A stretch of 64,000 nucleotides of DNA, taken from contig OX485808.1 in NCBI GenBank assembly GCA_950295325.1, forward strand, positions 12,092,501 to 12,156,500. Reading direction: 5' to 3'. Below are positions 1 through 11,760 of this stretch, in pieces. The DNA is from Polytrichum commune (lineage: Eukaryota > Streptophyta > Polytrichopsida > Polytrichales > Polytrichaceae). The stretch's first letter is position 1. Each line of letters starts with the position of its first letter. The position numbers and the translations under genes are program-made. The notes under the pieces were generated by a model that saw nothing but the letters and a program-made list of their open reading frames with translations, had not been told where the DNA came from and searched no databases.

Positions 1-280
1 TTTAGCAAACTAGCATCTATTTGGTGCCTCTGGAGTTAGTACCCTTACCTGCTGAAACTACAAAATTTCATGGAGGAAGGTATAGATATCGAGTTTGGGA
101 CGAGCCAAATTTGTGTGAGTTGGATGTAGAGTGTGCTACACTGTCATAGGCACACTGTGAAACATCTCTCGGTGACACTAAACAATGAGTTTGCTCCTTG
201 CAGAACTCAATCATGATTCAAATTGGCCAACTACCAATTTAGCTCTGGAGTTGAAGGGTTTAGGGCACATATTGTAGTAC

Positions 281-1869
281 CTCAGTGTTGAGAAGTTTGC
301 GCTCTGTGAGAATGCGGGCGAGTACGGGGAAGGCAGTGATGGAGAGCGCTACGCCCATAAACAATGTGAAGGCTCCAAAACTGACATGGGGCTCCACAAG
401 AAGAAATTTGAGGATGACAGAAGACACGATGGCGCTAAACCCAAACGGGAGAATGATGCCTGCTGCTGCCAACCATAAAGCCATCGACCCCATTCTGCAA
501 TTTTGATGCAGAAATCAGTACAGTGTTCCACAGCAAGTCTAACAATCTAGGAACGACTTGCGCAATTTTGATGTTTTAAACGTCACAAACCTGGTGTACA
601 AACTTGACTTGAAGTCTTATACAATGCTAAGGTGAATATGCAGTGAGCACTGGTGGGGAATCAGAGCAGAGGAGGGAATTTACTTGCTAATTTTGTGAAT
701 GTCCAGTTCCAGGCCCACAAGGAAAAGGAAGAAGATGAGTCCCAGGTCGGCCAATGTCTCCAGCACAGCCACGGAGCTTTGAGGGAAAATGGTTGCAGTG
801 AAGCCTGGGATGTATCCGAGAGCCGTCGGCCCCAACAAGATGCCTCCCAAAATCTCTGCAAAGTTGTTGCCATGTCCATTGATGGCATTTGTCAAGGCTT
901 TTACAAAAACAATCCATTGGCAGGCTACCCTATCCTGGCTAAGTATTGATTCACCACATCACTTCAACAAAACGATTCCTCGAAACCTCGTGGTTTTGTG
1001 CCACCCTGAACAGCTCTCTTCGGCAGCTATTCCAGATAACCACGAGTCCGAAATGAGGACGACAGAAAACTGTCATGAGTCCAGCAGGTAATCATGGAGT
1101 CAGTTGGCCATAGCCCCTCCACGAAGAAATTCTGCAAGCGATTTTCTTCTATGGGTGACAAAGGCACATTGGAATATTTTCCAAACGTAGCTCTAACAAC
1201 GTTGTTCTGGTTCCTCGAACGCGGTGAAATATAGGACTGAGGACAACAATGATGTTTACTCAATGTAAAAAATAAAAAATCTCCAGGTTGAGTATTACTG
1301 GCCCAGTAACCCAGATTGGGTTGGAGACACTCCACATTAGCATTTGGTCACCTTGACTGTCCTCAATTGCGAAGCAGTACGAGAGGATGGCCAGGGAGTT
1401 GGGGATTTTACCATTACCCCCGTCAACAAGAAATTCTGTGAGCCATTCTCTCCTATCAGTGACAAAGGCACGTTAGAATATCCTCCAAAGTAGCACCGAC
1501 GTCATCTCAACTGGTAATTCCTCGAACATGGTGAAACATACGTGTCTACGACTGGGCAAGAATACATAGAATTCAGAAATCCTCAAGGTCGGGTAATATT
1601 AATTAATGGCCCAGTAGATTGGTTCGAGACAGTTCAAATTATCATTTGGTCATGTGGACATGTCCTTAACAGGAGTTGGGTCATGTGAGGTTACCTGCCA
1701 CAACGCGTGGTTGTCTGAGGGGGCGAAGGAGAAACGCCACTAATCGCGAGAGGGAGATGATGACTGCAATTTGGACAATGAGGAGCAGAAGCGAATGGTG
1801 GATGGGATTGTCCCCCGTCACCACCCCACTCGACGTCACTGACTCACTTGTGCTGCTGCTCGGCGCCAT
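281..1869 (-). CDS. CHX-type monovalent cation/H+ exchanger, first three exons (partial)
   Basis: Plant CHX proteins (CPA2 family) exchange K+ or Na+ for H+ across endomembranes or the plasma membrane. I join exon 1 (1869-1695), exon 2 (855-684) and exon 3 (494-281). Splices are GT-AG and the frame is kept, giving 187 residues. The start is the ATG at 1869. Residues about 27-46 form the first membrane helix, followed by the family motif RPLRQPRVVAEILGGILLGP across the exon 1/2 junction. Exon 2 carries FFLFLVGLELD at about 101-111. Exon 3 holds a further hydrophobic helix and a conserved SITAFPVLARILTE segment. Intron 1 is 839 nt and contains a tandem repeat; intron 2 is 189 nt. A GT donor follows exon 3 at 280, and no continuation is readable in 1-280, so the rest (the family is usually near 800 residues) lies left of the window. 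Family call is firm; ion and membrane are not decidable. Confidence 0.88.
1090..1672. repeat. diverged two-copy tandem repeat in CHX intron 1
   Basis: Two direct copies about 304 bp apart: AAGAAATTCTG begins at 1124 and again at 1428. Each is followed by matching blocks, including GTGACAAAGGCAC, a CTCCTCGAAC-like block, GGCCCAGTA and CATTTGGTCA. The copies differ by many substitutions and small indels, so this is an old duplication. It accounts for most of the length of intron 1. Confidence 0.7.
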
Positions 1870-4800
1870 CTCTGCAATTGCGATGTCTCCTTCACCACAA
1901 CGTGATCACCACAACCGCTTACGAAAGTCGAATGTTAGCGAGCCACGTCAAAACCTTTTCGGGCATTCTTGGTCCTCACTGGATGTAGAAAGATGTCATC
2001 AGGATAGGTATACATGTACGCATTTCTAATATCCTGTTTCCTAAGCCAAGGATGTCGACGTTGTGAAGCAGCTAACGCCATCTGTTATTCCCTGAGGAAT
2101 TGATGGGATCAGCTACCGTTGAGGAGCTCGATCTATTATACATCTGAGCCATTGTGGCACGCATTCCAAGAATATACCACATAATTAATCACCATTGAAA
2201 TGCAGAGCAAATCTGCAGAGAAGTGATCTTCCACTCAAGATACACAGTATTGCTTCGTCACAAAAAGGCCTTGCAGTAAGTGCGAGCCTTACGTATTGCC
2301 CCAGAATCAGCCAAACTTTTATGAGCAGCACCAGTAGTACCGGGCATTCATCATTCTATCCCGCTCAATGGTACGGTCCCTGAAGCTAACTCAAAATGTC
2401 GGAATCTGATGCTGGGAGAGACATCAACGAGATGAGTATACATTCAACACATCAACACTCCATGCCCTACTGTTTTTAAAACAAGTCTCCATCATCGTAT
2501 TGAAGCTCATTCAGCCTAGGTGACTCTCTGTCTCTCTCTGTCTCTCTCTCTCTGTGGGACGTTGTTGTACCTTTCGAAGTCAAGTGGTCAGAGGAAGCTG
2601 CAACTGGAAGTTCAAGAAGTACATCGATGATGGCCTGCAGTAAGTATGACCTGCATATGCATTATAACAACTTAGCCTTCACAAACCCCAAACTGATTAC
2701 TACCAGACTCTCTCTCTCCTCTCTCCCTCTGCAATGTGACTACACTGACAACAATATCCTCGATTATGGGTCGCTTCTGAAGCTGCATTTGACGAAGTAG
2801 TAACATGGGCCTGCAACAATTGTTTGACACTTGCGCGCGTACTACCTCCAGCTAACGTTGTCCTTTCAGCCTTGCTCACGACAACGTGCAGTGAACCAAT
2901 GCAAGTAACGCCGTCGCTGCTGGACTAGCGATGCCAATAATGATAATGCGGAGACTGCAATGCTGTGCTGTTAGGGAGGGTCACGCGGCTTTTTAAGGAG
3001 CTCGAAGTCGGAGGAGCTAGCTGCACGTAAGTGTACTCTCTCAACTCTCAAGTGCTTTCAATCAAGTTTGTGCAGGGAAGTTGGCTCATTGCACAGTAGC
3101 TTGACTTTAACCATTGAACGTAAAGATTTACTGGCTTGATTCTCTCTCTGGCTCTTCGGAAACCTACTGTGGCTTGTAGCCTTGTAGGTGAGACGATGAG
3201 GTTAATGTGCCTTCAGGTATGTGGGTGTTATGCGGGTTACTTTTCTTCATCGGACGCCTATAAATTTGATTGGTATCATGGTATGCGGGGGTCAATGAGG
3301 ATCAAAGAGCAAAAATCATAAATACATGTGTTTAAAAGAGATTGGATCATGTCTTCAAAACTTCTCTACACTCAATAGTGACCACAACTGGAAGGACTTA
3401 TGTATCCGTTTACGAAATCAACAAACACACCACTCAATTGTAGACGACCAAGTAAAGTGCATGAAGGTCAAAAGTAGATGGTTCTATTCTTTGTCCCAAG
3501 TCCATACCAACCACATCTGTCAATTTGTAGATCAAAGAAAGTTTGATTTACATTGAGTTCAAAATGCTCGATATCACGTGTCGTATTCAAAGAGGTAGGA
3601 CTGTACCGGTTCAAAATCAAAACTTCAAGATATTAACTGAGCCTTATCCTAGTAAATTTACTATTCAAAGTAAATGTAGAAGAAAATAACCGATTGATAA
3701 TCAAGAAGTAAGGACGTTGACCCAGTTGGCTCGAATTTCTTCCCGTTCACTGCTGCAAAAGTTCCCTCATTTGCCATGTGGAAATCCCTGGATCCCCAAA
3801 AACCACATCGTATTGTTTAGACCGAGCCTTGAATCTTGGTGTTAGTAATATATTGCCCAAATGTGATCTAGAACTCTTCCTCAGGAGGTGCATCATGCCT
3901 CCCGAGCCTTCCATGTGGAAGTCTGAACAGCACCAGTCTCCGACTCAATAATAGAACCGTTGAACGGTTTTATTATTGATGTCATGTGTATCACACTTTG
4001 AAGCACAAATTGCTATTTCCCGCGAATGCCTGGATTGTCGAAGTCTCATGCATATATAACAATGTACGAGTCACTTCTAAACGACTCGCCTCCCACTGAC
4101 CTTCCAGTTTGGCTAGTGTAATCTTATATCAACATATATATGTAGGTGCAGATGCATAATTTGCAACCAAATTTTCATAATCTGCATCCATGATTTCAAG
4201 TATTAAATTTGCTTGCGAGCAGTGGAAAGGACTTGCAACAGACTTGCATCGTATTGCCTGCCTACTTGTTACGGTTTGTTGGATAATCTCTAGTACTAAA
4301 GTTGGTTGTTTTGTTAGCACTTGTACAGTGCGCCCTCTTTCCATCCCGAAACGAAGGTTGGCCTCTTATTTGTGTGCACACAACTGCCTTCCATTTCCCA
4401 AGCATATAATTGTACTGGTTCACTAACCTATTTGGTGGCGGCCAATTCCCAAACATCTAAAAGTGTTTTAATGACTAACTCCCTCGTACACATTGTAATA
4501 GGCAATTATTAGGCTATATGCTTTTTGTTTAATAAAGTCCCTTGTCATAACTTGATTCATTAGCACAAGACTTCCCTCTCTTCCTTGTCAAAAACATGTA
4601 GGAAATGGAATAAACAATATAAAACGGATCCATGTCATGACAAAAGTGTTCTAAGGATCCTCCATCCACTGTATGGTTCAAGTGCAATTTTATGATTGCA
4701 CACGTGCAAAGGAGAAGTCTTCCTTAAGAACGTTGCTCTTTTATGTGTGTACAGTAGCACCTTTCTCAAGTATCTTAGCGTTGCAGTGACTAATGTAATT

Positions 4801-4887
4801 GGGAGTCTAATTTTAATACTTGCTACATGCAACAATATGTTGATTCAAGTTCACCAACAAGTGGCTTAAACCCAAGGCCTTAATACA
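1870..4887. other. intergenic DNA upstream of the CHX gene
   Basis: No open frame here resembles a known family. The segment includes the presumed promoter and 5' UTR of the minus-strand CHX gene. A TC-rich simple repeat lies at about 2522-2554, with shorter CT tracts near 2707-2730. Most of the rest is AT-rich and unique within the window. Confidence 0.5.
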
Positions 4888-4980
4888 GATCCAACGGGAA
4901 CTATGAGGTTTAGCTCCTTAAGGCTGGAATAGTTTTTGAGATGGGTGACCTTCCTAGGACTTGATTTTCAGTGCACCCTA
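4888..4980 (+). repeat. degenerate 5S rRNA-like sequence (pseudogene or 5S-derived SINE head)
   Basis: The segment follows the order of the 3' three quarters of plant 5S rRNA. It has GATCC, then GGGAACT.TGAGGTTTAGC, a GGCTGGAATAGT block, the box C-like GAGATGGGTGACCT, CCTAGGA and finally GTGCACCCT. The intact plant gene has GATCCCATCAGAACTCCGAAG at the first block and GATGGGTGACCTCCTGGGA at the second, so the match is partial with many changes. A G13-type run follows near 5007. It is too degraded to be a working 5S gene. It could be a relic of a 5S unit or a SINE3-type element. Confidence 0.5.
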
Positions 4981-6156
4981 CCACCTATGATACACCCAAT
5001 CATTGGGGGGGGGGGGGTATCCAGGTGAATTGGATATTTTCAACCAACCATGTGAGAACCTAGGGGCTTGCTCTTAGGGGAAATAGGTGTTGGCCAGCTT
5101 GTCCGTGCTCATTCAAGGTGATCACCTTCGAAAGGAGGCAACAGTCGTCGAGGCCCCTCTAATTCTTTTATTGCCCGTTTTGGGATTACATATAAATTCA
5201 TACCAACTCAAAAATGAAGCAACACCATAATTCACGCCAGTGGCAACATCGGATTTGTTTATATATATATTTTTTGTAATTCGTTGCCAAGGTTCATATG
5301 ATCAAATGAACTACCCATTGATCACTAAGAGGGTTTTTCTTCTTCTTCTCACACACTTCTAATGCCCCAATTAAAAAGAGGAAGATCATATCTCATGATT
5401 GGGGGCCCCTATTAAGTGCATAATTTGTTTGATTCACATAATTTTCCCCACATCTAGAGTTACCTTTGCCATGATTAGCCAGAGTTTTACATATCAGTGC
5501 ACTGATTATCCCAATTAGTGCATGTGGTACCAATTCTTGAAACACACTTTATTTTGCCAAATCTCAAACTTAGTGAGTTCTGAAATTTTTATTGAGTGAT
5601 ACCAAATTCATGAATACATGCTCATTTATCATATATTTCAAAAACATTAGTGCGCGCTCTACAGTATGTGTAGAGTGTATAATTGTTTTAGTGAGCCAAA
5701 ATAGGTTTCTTCCTTTCCCAAGGGGTGGACTCTTCATACCACGTACTATGAACTAACGTAAGTGTAAGAAGGGTTATTATTTGAGGCATTAGTGTACATG
5801 GGTAGATCATTTCATTTCTTTTTTTCCTGCTTGATGCAATCTCTGAGTTTCATGTTATGGGTGAAAGAATGTTCAATGACTTTATTATTGGAAAGTGAAA
5901 GTGGATTTTATATGTAATAAAATTTTATTTAAATCAAGATTTATAGCATGTATATGTAGTGGAGGCATTTATTACATTACATTGGAAAGCTTGGTATAAA
6001 TACACAATTCCATTTTCTAGCCTGCCATTAGTACGTATACATTTATTTTTCTCTCTAAAGGTCTCGTACACTAAATTCCCACATGCACTATTAGCCAACC
6101 TACATTACATGGGATAATCATTGCAGTCAACATTGCATGCTTCCAACTTATAGCCC
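4981..6156. other. AT-rich intergenic DNA, no gene seen
   Basis: There is a poly-G run at about 5007-5019 and scattered AT-rich sequence. No open frame is worth calling. The motif GATTATCCCAATTAG near 5504 recurs at 9336 and, inverted, at 9535, so it marks a dispersed repeat. Confidence 0.4.
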
Positions 6157-6293
6157 ACCCACACTTACTGGTGCGGGCCACCAGTGAACGGTTCCTACCA
6201 ACTTTTAAAGTTGGTTTAGCCAGTGAGAGCCACTGGATGTAACAAGTGCTGGTAACAGCCGTTCACTGGTGGCCCACACCAGTAAATGTGGGT
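6157..6293. repeat. inverted-repeat (fold-back) element, about 137 bp
   Basis: The left arm 6157-6192 and right arm 6259-6293 are near-perfect reverse complements of about 35 bp, sharing CCGTTCACTGGTGGCCC on one strand. Two smaller palindromes sit between them: ACCAACTTTTAAAGTTGGT near 6197 and CAGTGAGAGCCACTG near 6220. The nested symmetry suits a short fold-back MITE. A transcript would form a strong hairpin. Confidence 0.75.
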
Positions 6294-6789
6294 TTACTAT
6301 TAGCGCATCTCCTCTAGTTTCAGTGACATCTCTGACCCACTATTTGTCATTGTCATGAACGTGTGGATGAATGCTTTTGGTATAATCAATCATATGTGGC
6401 TCCGTCCACTCCAATCGGTTGTTGCCAACGCTCCTCTCTTCAAAACTTGAAATAAAAATCACTGGTTGGAGGGGGGAGGGGGGGGGGGGGGGTTGAGCCT
6501 TTATTGGATTTTTTGATTTTTTTTTAATAAGATAGGGGTTGACAACCAAAGTCCTTTCAAGCCTAGTTTCAACAGCTAGCTTGAAAGTCGAGCAAAGTCC
6601 ACATGGCATGCCACGTGTCATGCTTCGAGCGATTGCCATCTGACTGTATCATCTCGTGTGGTGCAGGAACCACTGAATTAAAAAGCGAGACTTCTTTTAG
6701 CATATCAATGACATTCATGGGGACCCACGCGGGGAATGATTTACAACAAATGGTTTTAAAAAAGTGGGCATTGTACCACCCCCTTCCCT

Positions 6790-7790
6790 CACATTCCCCA
6801 AATCTCTTGCTGGGCTTGCACTTTAAAGGATATTAGGTGGGTGTTATTCGCTTGCCTTTTTTGCATGTTTCTCCAACTTCTACCAACTAGATTCCCGAAG
6901 CGGAACTCGTGTTGCATTTACAGCGAGTCTACAACGAAGCATCGGCAACAATCGGATTGAAGATCGGGTCTCCTCTTGTTTAGTTACGAATGTTGTCAAA
7001 AGTGCACACTCAATAACTACACTAAATGTGATATTTAGTGTTTGATTATATTTAGTGTTGTTACCACCCTATCCTGCTCAACACTCATTTTTAATTCTTT
7101 GGCAACACATTCCTCAAATTTCTTGCCGGGCTTGCACTTTAAAGGATATTATGTGGGTGTTATTCGCTTTCCTTTTTTGCATGTTTCTCCAACTTCTACC
7201 AACTAGATTCCCAAAGCGGAACTCGTGTTGCATTTACAGCGAGTCTACAACGAAGCATTGGCAACAATCGGATTAAAGATCGGGTCTCCTCTTGTTTACT
7301 TACGAGTGTTATCAAACGTGCACACTCAATAACTACACTAAATGTGATATTTAGTGTTTGATTATATTTAGTGTTGTTACCACCCTATCATGCTCAACAC
7401 TCATTTTTAATTCTTTGGCAATTAGTGTTAGACATGAATGTCTAACACATTCCTCAAATTTCTTGTTGGGCTTGTACTTTAAAGGATATTATGTGGGTGT
7501 TATTTGCTTTCCTTTTTTGCATGTTTCTCCAACTTCTACCACCTAGATTCCCACAACGGAACTCGTGTTGCATTTACAGCGAGTCTACAACGAAGCATCA
7601 ACAACAATCGGATTGAAGATCGGGTCTCCTCTTGTTTAGTTACGAGTGTTATAAAAAATGCACACTCAATAACTACACAAAATATGATATTTAGTGTTTG
7701 ATTATATTTAGTGTTGTTACCACCCTATCCTGCTCAACACTAATTTTTAATTCTTTGGCAATTAGTGTTAGACATAAATGTGTTGCTACC
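6790..7790. repeat. three-copy tandem repeat, period 316-340 bp
   Basis: The anchor CTTTAAAGGATATTA occurs at 6821, 7137 and 7477, so the periods are 316 and 340 bp. Each copy runs on through TTTTTTGCATGTTTCTCCAAC, GTGTTGCATTTACAGCGAGTC and TATTTAGTGTTTGATTATA. The third copy's longer period comes from an extra block containing TTAGTGTTAGACATGAATG. Short open frames inside are shared by the copies because of the duplication and show no family resemblance. Related, more diverged sequence occurs at about 16940-17360. Confidence 0.85.
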
Positions 7791-9332
7791 TTTCCTACTG
7801 CCACCTCCCTTATTATATCCTTTTTTTCATATCTTTACTAACACTAAATTCAAACATGTAACTTCCACATATTACCATAGTTGATATCTAGTGTTTGAGT
7901 TTACATTTAATGTTACTTACTTTCATAGGGTTATTGATATTTAGTGTATGCGTTCGTATTTAGTGTATCAAACACTAAATATCATATTTTGTGTAGTTAG
8001 GTTTTGTGTGTCGATTCTCTTAATTGGATACACAAGTCTCTCCCAATTGTGTTCACCACTGAGTGTGGAGTAGTCAATAGAATTTGAAGCCGTAGTCCAA
8101 TTCTTTCATACATGTATGTTTATGGTGTTTGTTTTTTTGATCCTCATTGAACCACATGCCTATCAAATATAGGTGCCCAATTAAGAAAAGTAATTGAATA
8201 ACATCCGCACACCTTACATTGGGACTATTTGGAGTCAAAGGTATGACTTGGTGTTTAATGATTTGTTGTGGCATTGAACACCCTCCTAGATTATGGTAGG
8301 ATTGATATGCAAAAAATGAAGGACAAACTTGAAATGGCTCCTTGTAGTAACTAGGATTTAAGTAAATATGGATAGAAATACTTTTCCAAAATTAATAGTA
8401 CATTTTAGAGTATTCTTTGCACATTTGAAACATGCACATTGCAATTATTTATTTATTTATTTACTTTTCTTCTCTTTTTTAGGGGGGGGGGGGAGAGAGA
8501 GAAACTAGAAGAATATGATGAAAACCCCAAATGTACATACTTTGAGAAGCAATATGGTCAATCAATTCCTTTATATATGTTTTCCTCACAAATAACATAG
8601 TGCGCATGCAACTAACACATGCTACAACAATTTGCTTCTAAAATTAGTTGCAATCATTTCCACCAATAGAAGTGCACATATAGAATTTCATTATGTTCAT
8701 GCATATGTCTAGATTTACTTACAATATAGTGTAGTGCTCATCCTAGCATTCTTAGTGCTTTTGACACGAATTGGTGTGTGAAAGAGTTGCTTGTTCATAG
8801 GAGCAATCTTGTTGGCACTTGGAATTTGAAAGGCATACTTTATGGATATCTCACTTGACCTTTCTTGGGAGCTTTTCTCATAGCAATCGAATGCGTTAAA
8901 TTCAATGCAAATCAATAGAAGCAAGAGTGCTATGCCCTATTATTCTCCTACACACGTGGCTAATTCAGGTCAGTTGTCCAACCAAGGCCAAACGTTGGCA
9001 CCTTTTAGAGACCACTTTAGATCAACACTCACTTACCTTACAATCGGAATCCACTTAAAGCTCGAGTTACTAACACCATAGAATCACAACACATATGTGA
9101 CTAGTTTTTATTGGTTGCCAAACTTCAACTCATTTCAGAGACCACCCCTAGGTCCCTTCTCTTATTGCAAAGCCAATAAAATTATGTTGAGTTGGGTGCT
9201 ACCTCTATTGAGAGAAACCAAATTTGAAACTGTAGTCTAGTAAGTGAGTGCAATTTCCTTCAAATTTTGTCTTCAACTTTGGTTTGTTCTCACACCTTCA
9301 AACCTTCACCAAAATATGCTTGTAACTTGCTA
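7791..9332. other. intergenic DNA with parts of a dispersed repeat
   Basis: Repeated TTTAGTGT(T/A)TG motifs continue to about 8000. The block at about 8000-8230, ending CCGCACACCTTAC, matches 17130-17350 in the same order, and an inverted copy lies at 41990-42075. A G-rich run is at about 8482-8493. No coding region is recognised. Confidence 0.45.
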
Positions 9333-9556
9333 CACCGATTATCCCAATTAGGATGTGTTACTATTCGTAGTTTCACAATGTTATAACTATTTGTTGAAAA
9401 TGTAACATTTTGCCAAGAAAAATCATTTACATTCTAGTAAAATGTTCGAACAACCTATGAAACTTTCGTTAGTAAAATTTGAACTCTTGAGTAAGCCGAT
9501 ACTGTACTGTGTAACTTTGATTAGTAGCACACACTAATTGGGATAATCGGTGTAGT
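9333..9556. repeat. inverted-repeat element, about 224 bp
   Basis: The left arm 9333-9365 (TACACCGATTATCCCAATTA at its start) is the reverse complement of 9523-9556, with a few mismatches over about 33 bp. The interior is AT-rich with no open frame. It is probably a fold-back element or MITE. Confidence 0.65.
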
Positions 9557-9596
9557 TTTGGGGGTGAAGTGGGTAAGTTATATGCTACCTTTATGC

Positions 9597-9737
9597 AATA
9601 CATAACATTACTCAGTTGATGAGCTATGTTCAGCTGCCCTGCCTTCACATTTTGTCCAAAGCATCCGGAGGCTTTATTCTCAAATCTATTGCGAGGCCCA
9701 TGAGCACAGCTCATCAGCTAAGTAATGTTATGTAATG
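9597..9737. repeat. inverted-repeat element, about 141 bp
   Basis: The arms 9597-9631 and 9702-9737 are reverse complements over about 35 bp (the left contains ACATAACATTACTCAG, the right CTAAGTAATGTTATGT), with about four mismatches. It lies 40 bp from the previous element, so the two may be nested or have inserted together. Confidence 0.65.
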
Positions 9738-10727
9738 ACATAGACTTGAATCATCACACAACTTTCGTTTGAGCTTTCTATCACTTTCGGCTATGAGTGC
9801 ACACCTTTGTTGATCTAAAACTTTGAAAAGAGATGTAAAGGGAAGTACTGCTTGTTTTCAGCTGGCAAACACAAATTTCTTGACCTTTGTGGTTGTTTTT
9901 TTCTTTAAAGAAATGAACACTAGAGATAAATTCATACTCATTGAGTCAGTTTGGTATTGTGAATGTATCCCCATGTGAAATTTTATTTGTTTATTTTTCA
10001 TTTTTCATTTGTAAAAATAGGGGCACTAAGGGGTTGTTTAAATCATGGACCATAAAGTTGTCCCATGTCAAAGGGTGTATTTCCATGGTCACACTTGGTC
10101 CCACTTTCATAATACAATTTCTAAAATATGCATTTTTAACGTTTTTGGGCTCATGACTAGGTGTAAACTGAACGTGGACCAAGAGAAGTGACTATGCACC
10201 AAAAAGTGGATGTGTTGATTTATTAAATATTTGTCCAAAAAGGGTAGGTTTGGGAATTTCTTCATGTATGACCTTCTTCCCTCCTTCCCTCATAACTATG
10301 AAAATGTGTGGCAAAAAAAAAAACGGCAATTCTCTACCTTGGTCCCCTGACAATTGTAGCGAGGAAACCTCTTCTACCTCTCCCACTGCAAAACTCATTA
10401 TACCATTATAATGGATAATGTAGGCTTGAAAATAGGCCTTTTGGGGACCTCAAGTTCTATGGTCACTCTTATAAATTTTTCTTGATGTAAATTGAAGTGT
10501 TCTTGGGACGAGTTCAACAACAAATCACATATTTTAGAGCAACAAGGGACGACTTCATGGTCCGCGATGTAAAGATCCCCTAAGAGTGGGAAAAGAATCC
10601 CCACTTCCTAGTCGTTGTTGGTTACTTAAAACCAAGTGAACCACAAAGAGGAAGCACCACTTGCAGGTGAATTTGAACTGACATGTGGATATTCGTTTGT
10701 GGTGTGTATTAAAAAAAGAAGATTTTC
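9738..10727. other. intergenic DNA, no gene seen
   Basis: I see no family-like open frame, RNA gene or clear repeat in this stretch. Short poly-A and poly-T runs are present near 10313. Confidence 0.4.
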
Positions 10728-11365
10728 AAGTAGGTTAGTCACCACAACATTGAGATGCTTACAAAATGGAAGGCGGCTACCAAGTAGGTTACTCACCTTG
10801 ACACTTAGATGCAACTTGAGAAACGGTCGGGCGACTGCCAAGTAGGTTTATCACCGAAACACTTACATACGTGAAATTGGATGATTGTGTGCACACATAT
10901 GAGAGGTTGGTGTTCTTCAAAAGGACTTCTCCTTGACACTAGTGCAATCAAGTGTTTGCACTTGAGAGTCATGCACCCATGTTTCATGACATCCAATTTC
11001 ACGTATGTAAGTGTTTCATGTCATGACATGGATTCAATTTTTAACTTTTAACTTTTAGCTCTCATTTTTCCCCCTTTTGGTAAATGACTCTTGCATGGGT
11101 GAATGATACTACTACGTAAGAATCAAATTTTTGATGGGGAACACAAGAACCAACATGTGAATGGTTGCCCTTAGTTACCTCAAGGAAAATTACACCAAGT
11201 ACTCGTAGTCATTGGCAATTGCAACACTCACATTCAATGTTTGACATTGAAAGGTGACCTCCAAGTAGGTTAGTCATCATAACACGCACATGCTTGACAA
11301 CAAAAAGTGACTTCAAGGAGGTTAAGTAGCCGCAACATTTACTTGCTTGAGAAATGGAAGGTACA
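10728..11365. repeat. 53-58 bp minisatellite split by a 162 bp perfect fold-back
   Basis: The unit begins CAAGTAGGTTAGTCACC and recurs at 10728, 10781 and 10839, then again in weaker form at 11261 and about 11315. Between these groups lies an inverted repeat with two perfect 28 bp arms (10856-10883 and 10990-11017; ACACTTACATACGTGAAATT in the left arm), spaced by 106 bp. The right arm repeats in reverse the end of the third unit, which suggests a snap-back rearrangement inside the array. Confidence 0.75.
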
Positions 11366-11395
11366 CTAAATAGTCCTATTACTGTGGGCCACAAT

Positions 11396-11760
11396 AATTT
11401 TCTAGAGCCTGCACTAATTCTCGAAGAGGATTAACGTGGCCACCATTAATTCTCATAACGAGGATTAACATGGGCCACATGAATTTTCAACCCACACTAA
11501 ATTTCTAGTAGAAATTTAGCGTGGGCTACATTATTTAATTTTCTAGAAAATTAATGTGGATGAATATGATTATTGTGTGCTACTTTTGTCCTAAAACTAA
11601 TATTCGATGTGTTGGTCAGAAGTGATCATGAAGAACTTAGGGGAAGAGTCGGGTCTTGGACCCACATTAATTCCACCTTGTCTAGAGAATTAGTGTGGGC
11701 CACGCTAATTATTTCCACATTAGTTTTGCACCCACACTAATTGGACATGGACCCTAAATC
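11396..11760. repeat. cluster of short palindromes built on CCCACACTAAT/ATTAGTGTGGG
   Basis: The words GTGGGCCAC, CCCACACTAA and TTAGTGTGGGC recur in both orientations. They surround perfect short palindromes such as ATTAATTTTCTAGAAAATTAAT (around 11552) and AAATTTCTAGTAGAAATTT (around 11500). There is no open frame. This could be a degenerate fold-back element. Confidence 0.5.

Noticed and set aside
1-280. Further CHX coding sequence on the minus strand
   Set aside because: Conserved residues expected after LLNTE are not readable in any frame here; taken as intron 3.
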